A DNA stretch of 64,000 nucleotides from Yersinia massiliensis CCUG 53443 (GTDB lineage Bacteria; Pseudomonadota; Gammaproteobacteria; Enterobacterales; Enterobacteriaceae): positions 62,001-126,000 of the forward strand of contig NZ_HE997647.1 of assembly GCF_000312485.1 (NCBI RefSeq), read 5' to 3'. Below are positions 9,792 through 17,550 of this stretch, piece after piece. A program made the translations under genes and the position numbers. The notes under the pieces are model-generated. The model had not been told where the DNA came from and searched no databases. It worked only from the letters and a program-made list of their open reading frames with translations. Within the stretch, counting starts at the first letter, position 1. Every line of letters starts with the position of its first letter.

Positions 9792-9812
9792 CCGGCAGGG
9801 TTGGCCTGCCGG
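9792..9812 (-). other. intercistronic hairpin between aapJ and aapQ
   Basis: An 8-bp perfect stem (CCGGCAGG / CCTGCCGG, loop GTTGG) fills the short gap between the binding-protein gene and the first permease gene. It has no T-run. Such hairpins often protect the upstream message or attenuate downstream expression. Confidence 0.5.
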
Positions 9813-9845
9813 AGACGTCATTTGTCATCAAGACATCATTGGTGA

Positions 9846-10871
9846 TTAGCGAACCGGCGGTGCGTACTGGAGGCCACCATTGTTCCACAACGCATTTTGC
9901 CCACGTTTGATTTTCAGCTCACTGCCCAGACCGACGTTACGGTCGAAACTTTCACCGTAGTTACCCACTTGTTTCACGATTTTAACCACCCAGTCGTTAG
10001 GGACTTTCAGATCTTTACCGTAATTGCCTTCCTGACCTAACAGGTGAGCCATATCCGGTGTGGTAGGTTTGGCGGCCAGAGCTTCAACGTTTTTCGATGT
10101 CACGCCCATTTCTTCTGCGTTCAGCATGGCAAACAGTGTCCAGCGGACGATAGCAAACCAATCTTCATCGCCACGGCGTACAACTGGGCCCAAAGGCTCT
10201 TTTGAAATCACTTCAGGTAAAACGATAAATTCATCTGGTTTACCTAGCTTGATGCGCAAGGCATAAAGTTGGGATTGGTCAGAAGCCAAGGTGTCGCAGC
10301 GGCCAGAGTCCAGCGCCTTAGCACTTTCGTCAGAGCGGTCGAAAGTCACTGGCGTATATTGCATTTTGTTGGCTTTAAAGTAGTCGGCGACATTCAACTC
10401 AGTGTCAGTCCCCGCTTGAATACAGACTGTGGCACCGTCCAGCTCTTTAGCACTCTTCAGACCCGCTTTATTGTGGGTCAGGAAGCCGATACCGTCGTAA
10501 TAGTTCACGCCGGTAAATAACATTCCCATGCCTGCATCACGAGAGGAGGTCCAAGTGGTGTTACGGGACAAAATATCCACTTCGCCTGATTGCAGGGCAG
10601 TGAAACGTTCTTTTGCCGTCAGCGGGGTATATTTTACTTTCTCAGCATCACCAAAGATGGCGGCAGCAACACCACGGCAGACATCGACATCAAGGCCAGA
10701 AAATTTGCCACTCGCATCGGCATAAGAGAAGCCGGGCAGGCCATCACTGATACCACATTGCACAAAACCTTTTTTCTTCACCGCATCCAAAGTAGTACCC
10801 GCATGGGCCTGACCCGCTAATGCCACTAATGAAGCAGCAGCTACCAGCGTGGAAATCATCATTTTTTTCAT
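9846..10871 (-). CDS. aapJ: periplasmic general L-amino-acid binding protein AapJ (YhdW)
   Basis: A 341-residue family-3 solute-binding protein. Residues 1-24 are a Sec signal peptide with cleavage after AGQAHA. The mature domain opens with the usual TLDAVKKKGFVQCGISDGLPGFSYAD and contains the amino-acid-binding segment LSRNTTWTSSRDAGMG. It captures polar and other L-amino acids in the periplasm and delivers them to AapQMP. As first gene of the operon it lies behind a sigma-54 promoter motif, consistent with nitrogen control of this operon in E. coli. Confidence 0.93.
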   Translation of the reverse strand: MKKMMISTLVAAASLVALAGQAHAGTTLDAVKKKGFVQCGISDGLPGFSYADASGKFSGLDVDVCRGVAAAIFGDAEKVKYTPLTAKERFTALQSGEVDILSRNTTWTSSRDAGMGMLFTGVNYYDGIGFLTHNKAGLKSAKELDGATVCIQAGTDTELNVADYFKANKMQYTPVTFDRSDESAKALDSGRCDTLASDQSQLYALRIKLGKPDEFIVLPEVISKEPLGPVVRRGDEDWFAIVRWTLFAMLNAEEMGVTSKNVEALAAKPTTPDMAHLLGQEGNYGKDLKVPNDWVVKIVKQVGNYGESFDRNVGLGSELKIKRGQNALWNNGGLQYAPPVR

Positions 10872-10968
10872 GAAAGCGTCCTGTGAGGCAAAGTTGAACC
10901 TATTTTAATTTTGTGGTGCACAGTGACTGCACCGTCGCTGTCTTTTGGCGTGTAGCCAGTTTGGTATT

Positions 10969-10985
10969 AGCAAATGTGATGCCAG
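10969..10985 (-). promoter_or_regulatory. candidate sigma-54 promoter of aapJQMP
   Basis: Read on the minus strand the element is CTGGCATCACATTTGCT. It has the invariant GG at -24 and GC at -12 separated by exactly 10 bases, plus the TTGCT block. Predicted transcription start is near 10958, giving a leader of about 87 bases. The sequence match is direct; function is inference supported by known Ntr control of yhdWXYZ in E. coli. Confidence 0.65.
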
Positions 10986-11058
10986 AGTTGCATTTCATTG
11001 ATCAACTGGGTAATTACTTGGAGGTAACTCTTTGTAGGTAATTTCTGATAGAGTGGGT

Positions 11059-11105
11059 TGCACTTAAATGGCGCAATTAACGACAAATTGATGCTTTTTA
11101 GTGCG
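11059..11105 (-). promoter_or_regulatory. NtrC-like enhancer sites upstream of aapJ
   Basis: The 17-mer at 11059-11075 (TGCACTTAAATGGCGCA) matches the NtrC dyad TGCACCAAAATGGTGCA at 14 positions and is centred about 109 bases upstream of the predicted sigma-54 start. A much weaker second copy at 11089-11105 (TGATGCTTTTTAGTGCG) is 30 bases further away. This arrangement resembles the glnA enhancer pair. The rest of the 10872-11145 gap shows no gene. Confidence 0.55.
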
Positions 11106-11145
11106 GGGGCGATGAAGGGAAGGGGTACAGTTATGTGGAAACAGC

Positions 11146-11172
11146 AAAAACCCGCATCGAGTGCGGGTTTTT
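11146..11172 (-). terminator. bidirectional-type terminator downstream of lpxP
   Basis: A perfect 11-bp stem (AAAAACCCGCA / TGCGGGTTTTT) with loop TCGAG has a T-run on both strands. It lies 58 bases past the lpxP stop. Confidence 0.88.
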
Positions 11173-11230
11173 ATGGATCGCCTAGCGGTTGAGGTTATCC
11201 CTCAGTCGGGACAATCCCTGCTTTGGGACA

Positions 11231-12151
11231 TTAATAAAGTGATGGCTCACCCGCAGGGCGGGTTTTAAAGCGACGGTGCAACCACAGATATTGCTCTGGC
11301 GCACGCAAGATCTCTTGCTCTATCACCTTATTCATATAGGCAGCAGCAGCGACCTCATCATCGATGGGGTAATCTTCCAATACCGGTTGTATCAGCAGCT
11401 CATAGCCACTGGCATCTGGTTTGCGCAGCAAAACGAGCGGTAGCATGGCGGGTTTAGCGAGACGGGCCAGCATAAAGGTGCCGCTGGTGGTTGCGGCTTG
11501 ATCAACGGCGAACAGCGGTGCAAACACACTGCCACGTGGGCCGTAATCTTGATCCGGTGCAAACCAGACGGCTTCCCCTTTTTTCAAGGCTTGAACCATG
11601 CCTCGCAAATCTTTGCGGTCCAGCATGGCTTTATTTGAACGCATACGACCCCAAGTTTGCACCAGTTCCATGACTTTATTGTTGTGCGGGCGGTACATCG
11701 CCATCATGGGCTGGCATTGCCCCATCATACGGCCACCCAACTCCAGTGACATAAAGTGCACGCCAATCACCAAAACGCCCCGATTGCCTTCCTGCGCTTT
11801 TTTCAAGTTATCTAAGCCAGAGACCGTAAACCAGCGCTTAATGCGGGCATCAGACCAGTACCATGCCATGCCGGTTTCCATCATCCCCATACCTAAGGAT
11901 TCAAAGTTACCCACAATGGTGCGTTCGAGGACTTGTTTGTCCATCTCAGGGAAGCAGAGTTCTAGATTTCGCCTAGCGATGGAGACACGGCGTTTGAGGA
12001 AACGCATGGACGTTCGCCCTAGCCAAACCCCCAATTTGTTGAGCAATGGGTATGGCAATTGGACTAACAGAAACAGCAACCCAAGGCCAAACCACGTTAG
12101 CCAATAGCGTGGTTGGAGCAAGGAAATATGGAACTTCTGCGGCTTGATCAT
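11231..12151 (-). CDS. lpxP: lipid A palmitoleoyl acyltransferase LpxP
   Basis: A 306-residue inner-membrane acyltransferase of the LpxL/LpxM/LpxP family, which adds a secondary acyl chain to Kdo2-lipid IVA using acyl-ACP. There is one N-terminal transmembrane segment after LQPRYWLTWFGLGLL, the HX4E catalytic motif HFMSLE near residue 135, and the FAPDQDYGPRGS segment. Wording (YRPHNN, AAAYMNK, RFKTRPAGE) is closer to E. coli LpxP than to LpxL, and the length is identical with start ATG 12151. LpxP is the cold-induced palmitoleoyl enzyme in enterics. Longer in-frame starts run into the tandem repeat upstream and are disfavoured. Confidence 0.88.
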   Translation of the reverse strand: MIKPQKFHISLLQPRYWLTWFGLGLLFLLVQLPYPLLNKLGVWLGRTSMRFLKRRVSIARRNLELCFPEMDKQVLERTIVGNFESLGMGMMETGMAWYWSDARIKRWFTVSGLDNLKKAQEGNRGVLVIGVHFMSLELGGRMMGQCQPMMAMYRPHNNKVMELVQTWGRMRSNKAMLDRKDLRGMVQALKKGEAVWFAPDQDYGPRGSVFAPLFAVDQAATTSGTFMLARLAKPAMLPLVLLRKPDASGYELLIQPVLEDYPIDDEVAAAAYMNKVIEQEILRAPEQYLWLHRRFKTRPAGEPSLY

Positions 12152-12225
12152 ATGAGCTCTATCTTTATGCGTTAAGTATGAGTGTGTAGCGCATAAGGAC
12201 ATAACTCGATAGCGATACATATCGT

Positions 12226-12313
12226 CAGACATCGGCAACTAACTATTAAAACATCGGTAAAAAACTATTCAGACGTCGATAACTCAATATTCAGACATCA
12301 ATAGTTAACTATT
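12226..12313. repeat. four contiguous 22-bp tandem repeats upstream of lpxP
   Basis: Units at 12226-12247, 12248-12269, 12270-12291 and 12292-12313 all end in (A/T)ATT and share the degenerate unit cagacatcggtaactaactatt split by a few substitutions. All four have exactly the same length with no gaps. The array is 75-162 bases upstream of the lpxP start. Equal 22-bp spacing is about two helical turns. It could be a VNTR or an array of regulator sites. Confidence 0.8.
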
Positions 12314-12960
12314 GTTTTTAGGAATGCGGTAATTGACGCAATCTTTACATTAAAAGCAGGGATCGCGTAGTGAATGGTCATAAACGTAGGCTTTCGATAG
12401 GCGAGTGTCGCTTTCGGTGGATTATATCATATTCCTGCTAGATGAAAGAAAAAGATCACCGCGAGGAAGCGAAACGGAATTTTCTCGACATAAACTGCGA
12501 GCAGCCTCGTTTTAAGGACGTCAAATGAAGGCCTTGAAGAGGGGCGGCAGGCACCTGATGGCCCAGTAAGGTGATATCAGTCACAGTTTAGATAAATTGT
12601 AGTATTGACTGCCAATTTACTGGTGATTTGTACGTGCTACAGAGTTTTTGGATAATGCCAATTGTTAAATATATGTTTAAATAATGAGTGTTAATTGTAT
12701 TTAAAAGGATGGTGTTTGATCGAGTTTATTCTTTCTTCTAAATTATTAACTATTTATTAACGTAATTAATTATTAAATTTTACTTTTATGGGCATGTATC
12801 ACATTTCACTTTGCCTCGTCGCGCAGCCTCTTGTGTTCTTTTGTTAACCTTCTGTGTGTGAAAAGCAGTCACATGAAAATAAAACGTTCACTTTGCAACA
12901 CCGATGACTCTTCACCCTGCAACCAACCCGTTATCTGAAAGAAAACAAGAAGGTATTGCT
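12314..12960. other. AT-rich intergenic region between lpxP and the sugar operon
   Basis: About 650 bases separate the divergent lpxP and sugar-operon genes. The stretch 12600-12800 is very AT-rich, which would favour H-NS binding. TGTGA-N7-TCACA at 12857-12873 resembles a CRP site but has one base too many. I see no convincing gene or RNA. Confidence 0.5.
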
Positions 12961-13947
12961 ATGAAATTCAATCTCGCATTACTGAATGCATGTGTTGTTT
13001 CGGCATGCATGCTGTTCACCACGCAAACGATGGCAGAAAAAAAACCTGAAATTGCTGTCGTGGCGAAAGTGACCGGCATTCCTTGGTTTACTCGTATGGA
13101 AGTTGGCGTCAACGAAGCCGCGAAAAAATTGGATGTGAACGCTTATCAAGTTGGGCCTGCGACGCCAGATCCGGCGCAACAAGTCAAAGTGATTGAAGAC
13201 CTGATCGCCAAAAACGTGGATGCCATCATTGTGGTGCCGAACGATGCCAAAGTATTGGAGCCGGTACTGAAGAAAGCGCAAGAAAAAGGCATCGTGGTAT
13301 TAACCCATGAATCACCGGATCAACGTATTGGTCAGTGGGATGTTGAAACCATCGACAGCGAAAAGTACGCTCAGGCCAATATGGACGAGCTGGCTAAAGC
13401 TATGGGCGGCAAAGGCGGCTATGCCATTTATGTCGGCTCTCTGACTGTGCCATTGCATAACGCGTGGGCTGATTACGCTATCAAATACCAGAAAGAAAAA
13501 TACCCTGACATGTTCGAAGTGACCCCACGTTTACCTGTCGCGGAGAATATCGATAAGTCTTATTCCACCACGCTGGATCTGATGAAAACCTATCCGCAGA
13601 TGAAAGGGATTATTGGTTTTGGTTCACTGGGTCCGATTGGTGCCGGTCAAGCGGTTGCCAAGAAACGGGCTAAGGATCAGATAGCGGTTGTCGGTATTGC
13701 GATGCCAGCACAGGCAGCGCCGTACTTGATGCGCGGTGATATCAAAAAAGCACTGTTGTGGGATCCGAAAGATGCTGGTTTTGCGGTGGTAGAGATTGCC
13801 GATCAACTGCTGAAAGGGCAGAAAATTACGCCAGACCTGACCATCGACGGCTTGGGTAAAGCTGATGTTGATAGTGAAAAAGGTGTCATTCGTTTTAATA
13901 AAATTCTCGAAGTCACCAAAGATAATGCCAAAACGTTAGGTTTCTGA
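12961..13947 (+). CDS. periplasmic sugar-binding protein of an RbsB/LsrB-like ABC importer
   Basis: A 328-residue family-2 (Peripla_BP_4) solute-binding protein. A Sec signal peptide covers residues 1-24, ending near FTTQTMAEKK. The mature part starts EIAVVAKVTGIPWFTRMEVG and contains VIEDLIAKNVDAIIVVPNDA, the hinge segment typical of ribose and autoinducer-2 binding proteins. It is the first gene of a six-gene operon. Start ATG 12961 has AAGAAGG 7 bases upstream. The ligand is not readable; downstream kinase and isomerase suggest a pentulose, pentose or pentitol. Confidence 0.85.
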   Translation: MKFNLALLNACVVSACMLFTTQTMAEKKPEIAVVAKVTGIPWFTRMEVGVNEAAKKLDVNAYQVGPATPDPAQQVKVIEDLIAKNVDAIIVVPNDAKVLEPVLKKAQEKGIVVLTHESPDQRIGQWDVETIDSEKYAQANMDELAKAMGGKGGYAIYVGSLTVPLHNAWADYAIKYQKEKYPDMFEVTPRLPVAENIDKSYSTTLDLMKTYPQMKGIIGFGSLGPIGAGQAVAKKRAKDQIAVVGIAMPAQAAPYLMRGDIKKALLWDPKDAGFAVVEIADQLLKGQKITPDLTIDGLGKADVDSEKGVIRFNKILEVTKDNAKTLGF

Positions 13948-14008
13948 TGTTCAGACGCCATACCAGGGAATAACCAGCAACCAACGCTGGATTCAGCAGT
14001 AAAACAGG

Positions 14009-14030
14009 CCGTGGGAAAGCAGCCCCACGG
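14009..14030 (+). other. intercistronic hairpin after the sugar-binding protein gene
   Basis: A 7-bp stem (CCGTGGG / CCCACGG) with an 8-base loop lies in the 151-base gap before the ATPase gene. It lacks a T-run. It may stabilise the binding-protein message or reduce downstream expression. Confidence 0.45.
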
Positions 14031-14098
14031 TCCTCACCACCCTCACCAAATAGCGGTAAAAGTAGCGCCATACCGAGGGCGTTAGGGAAGGTATTGTC

Positions 14099-15595
14099 AT
14101 GACTCAGGCTAACGCATTTATCACGCTTGAAAATATCAGTAAGCAATTCCCCGGCGTGCTGGCGCTGGATCAGGTGAATCTCACCCTGAACAAAGGGGAA
14201 GTGCACTGTTTGGCCGGCCAGAACGGCTGCGGCAAGAGCACCATCATTAAAGTGATTTCAGGGGTATATCAGCCCGAAAAAGGTGCCAGTATCCTGATTG
14301 ACGGCAAGTTGTTTCATCACCTGACACCGCAACTCTCCTTCTTCTACGGCGTACAAGTGATTTATCAAGACTTGTCGCTTTTCCCCAATTTAACCGTCTC
14401 CGAAAATATTGCTGTCCACCGTTATCTGCCGGGGGGCGATTTTTGGGTGAAGCGCAAAAGCATGCATGATCGAGCCTTGGCCGCCATGCAACGAGTGGGA
14501 GTCACCCTCGATCCCGATAAAAAAGTGGAACAACTTTCGATTGCTGATCGCCAATTAGTCGCTATTTGCCGCGCGATTGCCGCCGATGCGCGCTTGGTGA
14601 TTATGGATGAGCCAACTGCTTCGTTGACCAGCCAAGAAGTGAAAGGCTTGCTCAATGTGGTGCGCGACCTGAAATCGCAAGGTATCTGCGTAGTGTTCGT
14701 TAGCCATCGTTTGGATGAAGTGATGGAAGTCGCTGACAGAATCAGCGTGATGCGCGATGGCAAGCTGATTGGCACTTGGCCTGCCAGTGAATTAGACAGC
14801 CATGAATTGGCGTTTCGCATGACTGGCCAACGTTTCACTTACAGCCAATTACCCCCTTTGGCTGCTAAGGCCACACCGTTGCTAGAAGTCAAAAAGCTGA
14901 GCCGTGGCGAGCAGTATCGCAATATCGATCTGACGCTACATGAGGGTGAAATTGTCTCGATCACCGGCTTACTTGGTGCGGGCCGCACTGAGCTGTGCCT
15001 GAGCTTGTTTGGTATGACGCAACCGGAAAGCGGCGAGATATGTGTTGCGGGTAAGGCCGTACATTTTCGCCATAACCGTGATGCGATCCACCAAGGGATC
15101 GGCTATGTCTCCGAAGATCGCCTGACACAGGGCTTGATCATGGAGCAGTCGATCTACGACAACACGATTGTGTCGGTATTCGACCAACTGCACACCCGCA
15201 GTGGATTGCTCGATCACCCTAAAGCCGCCGCACTGGTGAAGCAACTGGTGCAGGATCTGAATATCAAAGTGTCTGATACCGCATTGCCGGTCAAAACTTT
15301 GTCCGGTGGGAATGCACAACGTATAGCCATTGCCAAATGGGTCGCGACACAACCGCGTATTTTGATCCTCGATTCGCCGACGGTCGGGGTCGATATCGCC
15401 AACAAAGAAGGGATCTACCACATTGCCAAAGCGCTGGCGGCGCAGGGGATGGCGGTATTAATGATTTGTGACGAGATCCCCGAGGCGTACTACAACAGCC
15501 ATCGGGTGTTGGTGATGCGCAAAGGTGAATTGGTCGCCGAGTTTTATCCGCATCAATGCACAGAACAACAGATCGCCGAGGTGGTCAATGGATAA
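14099..15595 (+). CDS. sugar ABC transporter ATPase (RbsA-like, two NBDs)
   Basis: A 498-residue double ATPase. The first nucleotide-binding domain has Walker A GQNGCGKST near residue 41 and Walker B LVIMDEPTAS. The second has a degenerate Walker A (GLLGAGRTE near residue 294), the signature LSGGNAQRIAIAKW and Walker B ILILDSPTVGVD, in which Asp-Ser replaces the usual Asp-Glu. This split of one canonical and one degenerate site is normal for RbsA/MglA-type carbohydrate importers, though the missing Walker B glutamate in the second half is worth noting. It overlaps the next gene by 8 bases. Confidence 0.9.
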   Translation: MTQANAFITLENISKQFPGVLALDQVNLTLNKGEVHCLAGQNGCGKSTIIKVISGVYQPEKGASILIDGKLFHHLTPQLSFFYGVQVIYQDLSLFPNLTVSENIAVHRYLPGGDFWVKRKSMHDRALAAMQRVGVTLDPDKKVEQLSIADRQLVAICRAIAADARLVIMDEPTASLTSQEVKGLLNVVRDLKSQGICVVFVSHRLDEVMEVADRISVMRDGKLIGTWPASELDSHELAFRMTGQRFTYSQLPPLAAKATPLLEVKKLSRGEQYRNIDLTLHEGEIVSITGLLGAGRTELCLSLFGMTQPESGEICVAGKAVHFRHNRDAIHQGIGYVSEDRLTQGLIMEQSIYDNTIVSVFDQLHTRSGLLDHPKAAALVKQLVQDLNIKVSDTALPVKTLSGGNAQRIAIAKWVATQPRILILDSPTVGVDIANKEGIYHIAKALAAQGMAVLMICDEIPEAYYNSHRVLVMRKGELVAEFYPHQCTEQQIAEVVNG

Positions 15596-16577
15596 GCTAA
15601 CACTGCGGCACCTCACGGGCCGCCACGAGTTCTATCTCGGCCTGCTGGTGTTGTTACTGGCTATCGGCTTGAGCGTGAAAAGCCCTGAGTTCCTGACGTT
15701 GGGGAACTTGACGGATGTCGCCACCAGCTATGCCATTTTAGGCATTTTAGCCTGCGGCTTGTTTGTGGTGCTGATTGCGGGCGGCATCGATATCTCTTTC
15801 CCAGCGGTAACCGCCATTGCGCAATATGTGATGGCATCGTGGGTGATCACCCATGGCGGCAGCTTCGCGCTAGCGTTCGTGTTGGCCATGACGGTGGGGT
15901 TGTTGCTGGGATTAGTCAACGGCTTGCTGGTTTATTGGCTGAAAGTACCGGCGATTATTATCACCATTGCCACTTTGAATCTGTTCTACGGTTTGCTGGT
16001 GTACATCACCAACGGGACTTGGCTCTACGGCTTCCCAGACTGGTTTATGACCGGTATTAACTGGTTTTCGTTTACCGGCAGTGATGGCTATGACTATGGC
16101 TTAACACTCCCGCTGTTTTGTTTGGCCGCCACCATCATTTTCACCGGTGTTTTGATGAATTACACCCGTCTCGGTCGGCAAATTTTCGCCATGGGCAGCA
16201 ATAAAGATGCCGCTTCCCGTTTGGGGATTAACATTCTGCGGCTGCACCTGTATGTCTACGGCTATATGGGCATGCTAGCGGGAGTGGCCGCAGTGGTTCA
16301 GGCGCAGATTTCTCAATCGGTTGCGCCTAATTCACTGATGGGCTTTGAGTTAACGGTATTGGCGGCGGTAGTGCTGGGTGGCACCAGTATGAGCGGGGGG
16401 CGCGGCACACTAACCGGTACAGTGCTTGGCGTGATGTTGCTGGCATTTTTGCAAAACGGCCTGACGCTACTGAGCGTCTCTTCTTACTGGCATACGGTTT
16501 TCAGCGGCGTGATCATTTTGGTGAGTATCAGTACCACCGCATGGAATGAAAAACGCAAGTTGTTGAGGGAGCACTGA
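15588..16577 (+). CDS. sugar ABC transporter permease 1 (RbsC family)
   Basis: A 329-residue inner-membrane permease of the BPD_transp_2 family. Motifs include LIAGGIDISFPAVTAIAQYVMA, seen here with LIAGGIDIS near residue 61, LGLVNGLLVYWLKVPAIIITIATL further on, and the glycine-rich VLGGTSMSGGRGTLTG near residue 262. It forms half of the transport pore with the next gene product. The ATG at 15588 lies inside the end of the ATPase gene, so translation is coupled; it ends one base before the next start. Confidence 0.88.
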   Translation: MDKLTLRHLTGRHEFYLGLLVLLLAIGLSVKSPEFLTLGNLTDVATSYAILGILACGLFVVLIAGGIDISFPAVTAIAQYVMASWVITHGGSFALAFVLAMTVGLLLGLVNGLLVYWLKVPAIIITIATLNLFYGLLVYITNGTWLYGFPDWFMTGINWFSFTGSDGYDYGLTLPLFCLAATIIFTGVLMNYTRLGRQIFAMGSNKDAASRLGINILRLHLYVYGYMGMLAGVAAVVQAQISQSVAPNSLMGFELTVLAAVVLGGTSMSGGRGTLTGTVLGVMLLAFLQNGLTLLSVSSYWHTVFSGVIILVSISTTAWNEKRKLLREH

Positions 16578-16578
16578 T

Positions 16579-17532
16579 ATGACTTGGTTAAACAGAATTA
16601 TCCCTGATGACCGCATTATCCGGCTGCAATTGTTGATTTTGGTGGCGGTGATGCTGGCCTTCGCCATGACCTTAGGGCAGCGCTTTTTCAGCATAGGTAA
16701 CTTCCAGTCGATTTCATCGCAGCTACCGATTTTAGGCATGTTGGCGTTAGGAATGGGGCTGACCATGCTGACCGGTGGCATAAACCTATCTATTATTGCG
16801 GGTGCGAATGCCTGCGCGTTAGTGATGGCCGCCATTATTGTCAGTCACCCCGATCAGCCGCTGTTTCTGCTGTTGGCGTTAGGGGCGGGGCTGCTGGTGG
16901 CGGTGGCAATTGGCACCTTGAATGGGCTGCTGATTTCAGTCATTGGCGTCTCGCCGATACTCGCGACTTTAGGCACCATGACGCTGATCACCGGCCTGAA
17001 TATTTTGATGTCCAACGGTGATGTGATCTCAGGTTTTCCGCCAGTGATTCAGTACATTGGTAGCGGTGATATCGCCGGTATTCCTGTCGCGATGATCTTG
17101 TTTTTACTGGTGTCGGCAGGGCTGTGGGTGCTGTTGGAACACACCACCTTGGGGCGCAGTATCTATCTAGTTGGCTCCAATGAGCAGGCAACACGTTTTA
17201 GTGGCGTGAACACCCATCGGGTACAGATTGCGGTGTATATCCTGTCGGCCCTATTGGGCTGGGGAGCCGCCATTTTAATGATGGCGAAATTCAACTCTGC
17301 CAAAGCCGGTTATGGCGAATCCTATCTATTGGTCACCATTTTGGCCTCCGTATTGGGCGGCATTAATCCTGATGGCGGCTTTGGTCGCATTATCGGTCTG
17401 ATATTGGCGTTGGTGGTGCTGCAATTACTGGAGAGTGGCCTGAATTTGCTGGGGGTGAGTAGCTACCTGACCATGGCGTTATGGGGTGGGGTATTGATCC
17501 TCTTTATCGCATTACAGAATCGTAAAGCTTAA
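16579..17532 (+). CDS. sugar ABC transporter permease 2 (RbsC family)
   Basis: A 317-residue paralogue of the preceding permease, with the same family motifs (LTGGINLSIIAGANA near residue 64, VSPILATLGTMTLITG, and VLGGINPDGGFGR near residue 257). Two distinct permeases imply a heterodimeric pore, as in LsrC/LsrD and unlike RbsC. It starts one base after the upstream stop and ends 18 bases before the kinase start. Confidence 0.88.
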   Translation: MTWLNRIIPDDRIIRLQLLILVAVMLAFAMTLGQRFFSIGNFQSISSQLPILGMLALGMGLTMLTGGINLSIIAGANACALVMAAIIVSHPDQPLFLLLALGAGLLVAVAIGTLNGLLISVIGVSPILATLGTMTLITGLNILMSNGDVISGFPPVIQYIGSGDIAGIPVAMILFLLVSAGLWVLLEHTTLGRSIYLVGSNEQATRFSGVNTHRVQIAVYILSALLGWGAAILMMAKFNSAKAGYGESYLLVTILASVLGGINPDGGFGRIIGLILALVVLQLLESGLNLLGVSSYLTMALWGGVLILFIALQNRKA

Positions 17533-17550
17533 GAATTGAGGGATAACACA

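Noticed and set aside
12226..12313. Repeat array as a possible CRISPR
   Set aside because: Units are contiguous with no spacers and no cas genes occur in the window.
12442..12528. 28-codon ORF starting MKEKDHREEAKRNF in the lpxP to sugar-operon gap
   Set aside because: It has no ribosome-binding site and no recognised family; a run of 29 codons is expected by chance in 650 bases.
12857..12873. CRP-like TGTGA-N7-TCACA upstream of the sugar operon
   Set aside because: The spacer is 7 bases instead of the required 6, so CRP should not bind both halves; kept only as a possible dyad for an unknown regulator.
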